A stretch of DNA of 64,000 nt from contig CAJHZI010000553.1 of assembly GCA_905160935.1 (NCBI GenBank), forward strand, positions 708,501 through 772,500, read 5' to 3'. This document shows, piece by piece, positions 62,620 through 64,000 of the stretch (position 1 is its first letter; each line of letters starts with the position of its first letter). Under the pieces are notes generated by a model that did no database searches, had not been told where the DNA came from, and saw nothing but the letters and a program-made list of their open reading frames with translations. Source of the DNA: Enchytraeus crypticus (lineage: Eukaryota > Annelida > Clitellata > Enchytraeida > Enchytraeidae). Position numbers and translations under genes: made by a program.

Positions 62620-64000
62620 CTCCCTTCGCACTCGTCTTTGAAAAATCCCAATTTTCTATCATTCACTTTGCTAAAATAGGGGTTGGAATGAGGGAAGTTG
62701 GAGGTGTCCATATAGTCAACAAATTCCAGCATGTCTTTATACAGGTCGTCAGTTGTAATGTGGTAGCAGAGCGAGTCAGTGTCGGTGAATAGTAGTTAAG
62801 CATTATTGTGGTACTTTGTCTTTATCACGTCGTAGTGAAATTTAAAGAGATGCAGTTTAGATAAATCTAAAATACATGCCCCAGTAAAAGTTGGTTTACT
62901 CCAGAATACGTGGACCTGCTTCATCTGGACGGCTACGAGTGATTCGTTTATCCTGTGGAATGAATGGTAGTTGGGCTTAGCGATCAAATTCTTTGCTTGC
63001 TTATCCGATACCAAATTTTGATATCAGTCTGCTTTCTCAAATTCTGCATGGTTCTACCAAAGAGGGCATTGTTGAGGAATTTGAAAAAGTTCTTTTCAGA
63101 TGGGAACTTGGCATTTTGGCGTTGGATAGTGTTAAATTCGATGTAGGGCTTGATCCAGGGACTCTGTGTTAAACTCATGACACGATGTATGTGTTTGCAG
63201 GACATTCCTTTCTCCAAGTAGTACTTAAAATTTCTATAGTGGAGCACGTATCGGGACATTGGCATGAAATTTGGGACCAATTTCTCAATTTTAGAATTTT
63301 GCTTACCCTCATGCTTTCAAGAGACTATTTTGGTAGGGGGAGAGGCAGGAGTCGGGTATAGAAATTCTTTCAGGGGCTAAGGGTAGATCGTTGTGTAGTT
63401 CATGTAAGTCATCGGGATAGTCCCAAAGTCATCGGGATAGTCCAAGTCAACTTCTAGCATATATCCAGTCTCGGCGTCTCGGGGATATTCTTAAAATTTA
63501 CAGTTCTAATTTCCTTCTCTGTCAAAAAATGGAAATTATCAGTGGGGAGGGGCTGAGACATGGCCCAACCGTAAAGGTTGTTCGAATCATAAAATTGGAT
63601 GTAGGAGTGAGGTACCAGGGGGTCGTAGCTATGCAGACTCGGATTATTGGCTTCAGCATACCTATGTGTTATCATAGATACACCTCTGCGCAGAGCCGAC
63701 TCGAAACACAGGAGATGATCGGGCTCTGTTAGAAGCTCGATCTATGCCTCTGTCATTTTCAGGCAGGCGTAGAATGATAGTAGTGGCCAGGGCTAGTATA
63801 GTAGTGGGCAGGGTCAAGATCGTAGTTGGTCATCGAGAATGTCCGAAAATTTTCAAACACGACAGCCAGTAGAAGAACGTCTGTTAGGAGATACAGATCC
63901 TGATACTCTTGCATATTCTTCAAACCAAACGCTTTCCAAACCGACTGAGCGTGTTCGTAATTTTGTTTTGAACACTCTGATTCAGTCAACTTGCTGTAAA

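Larger units (their letters stand above)
58750..62621 (+). mobile_element. CR1/Jockey-superfamily LINE inserted in PolB
   Basis: Flanked by the 6-bp duplication CCCTTC (58744-58749 and 62622-62627). 5'-truncated: it starts in the endonuclease-RT linker (DKAITHPTNSLITASELSFP) and has frame breaks near 59.11 kb and 60.89 kb. A 443-codon frame (60903-62234) covers the RT with motif A GIFLDLLKAFGTVDHNILL, motif B IGVPQGSILGPLLFIIYMND, motif C KLYADDSNLF, then the thumb and C-terminus (LGLTLVDNFTFGDHI; QSRTQYGIEVYANTT). The invariant palm residues are visible, which is unusual here. The 3' end has AATAAA (62581-62586) and an (AC)n tail (62587-62611). It contains a hAT element. Confidence 0.92.
49676..64000. 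mobile_element. Polinton/Maverick (adintovirus-like) provirus, partial and decayed
   Basis: Ten recognisable genes in compact order: PC4-like (+), then on - protease, major capsid, small virion protein, penton-like, integrase, conserved protein, small basic/hydrophobic protein, packaging ATPase, PolB. The combination of protein-primed PolB, rve integrase, adenain-like protease, FtsK/A32 ATPase and jelly-roll capsid proteins defines Polintons. Every gene has at least one lesion. Three later insertions (55.66-55.98, 56.69-57.80, 58.75-62.62 kb) add ~5.3 kb. The right end is outside the window; the left end is taken where the LINE ORF2 stops. Confidence 0.9.
58429..64000 (-). pseudogene. protein-primed B-family DNA polymerase of the Polinton, N-terminus outside window
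   Basis: Read on - from the right edge: the 3'-5' exonuclease-side block EYQDLYLLTDVLLLAVVFEN (63.9 kb); motif A YDSNNLYGWAMSQPLPT (~63.58 kb, usual D.NNLYG); motif B FFKFLNNALFG (~63.08 kb); NLIAKPNYHSFHRI; motif C with TDTDS at ~62.78 kb; and FPHSNPYFSKVNDRKLGFFK with DEC before the LINE insertion at 62.62 kb. The C-terminal part resumes at 58749 with PLAFVGLRAKMYSF, KSTAKGIQ and YDDKRYIVPGGYTALAHGH, ending at 58429. This is the order of adenovirus/phi29-type protein-primed polymerases with the TPR2-type region between motifs. Several frameshifts lie between 63.75 and 62.7 kb. Confidence 0.92.

Overview
The window is non-coding eukaryotic, almost certainly animal, DNA made of layered mobile elements. 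It is AT-rich. It holds LINE reverse transcriptases of three broad types (RTE-like, L2/CR1-like and other CR1/Jockey-like), two tRNA-derived SINE families, hAT and mariner DNA transposons, two virus-like Polinton/Maverick-class elements, and many (AT)n, (GA)n and (TAA)n microsatellites. I found no host protein gene, functional tRNA, rRNA or CRISPR array. Nothing identifies the species; the repertoire fits an invertebrate metazoan, and that is inference. Almost every coding region carries frameshifts or stops, so nearly all genes are called as pseudogenes.

Layout. 1-22.4 kb: decayed LINEs (RTE-like at 0.8-1.5, 7.6-10.1, 10.1-10.4, 11.5-11.8 and 19.7-20.0 kb; L2/CR1-like at 2.0-3.0, 6.8-7.4 and 13.0-14.6 kb), SINEs, non-autonomous hAT elements (16.4-17.1, 17.7-18.8, 20.5-21.2 kb) and inverted repeats. 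22.474-26.795 kb: a 4.3-kb element with long terminal inverted repeats that start with AG, flanked by near-identical 6-bp sites. It carries the N-terminal part of a SAP-domain viral-type B-family DNA polymerase, a fibre-like fragment, an unknown helical ORF and a membrane-protein remnant. It looks like an internally deleted Polinton-like element. 26.9-49.7 kb: more LINEs, SINEs, a mariner fragment, hAT termini and a striking series of hairpins and AT arrays, ending in a two-ORF LINE.

About 49.68 kb to the window end: a large decayed Polinton/Maverick (adintovirus-like) provirus. From left to right it has a PC4-like gene (+ strand), then on the - strand an adenain-like protease, double-jelly-roll major capsid protein, small basic virion protein, penton-like minor capsid protein, rve integrase with a chromodomain-like C-terminus, a conserved Polinton protein, a small basic/hydrophobic protein, an A32/FtsK-type packaging ATPase and protein-primed PolB, whose N-terminus lies beyond 64 kb. 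The gene starts and stops touch or overlap, as in a compact viral genome. Later insertions broke it: an L2-type LINE in the ATPase, a 0.3-kb minisatellite-bearing repeat in the conserved gene, and a CR1/Jockey-type LINE in PolB that itself contains a hAT element with a perfect 8-bp target duplication.

The elements can be ordered in time by nesting (Polinton, then LINE, then hAT). The SINEs share a 3' tail with the L2-type LINEs, suggesting trans-mobilisation. Many unrelated elements have acquired local inverted duplications with 2-4-nt or AT-rich loops, which suggests a recurring template-switch process in this genome.
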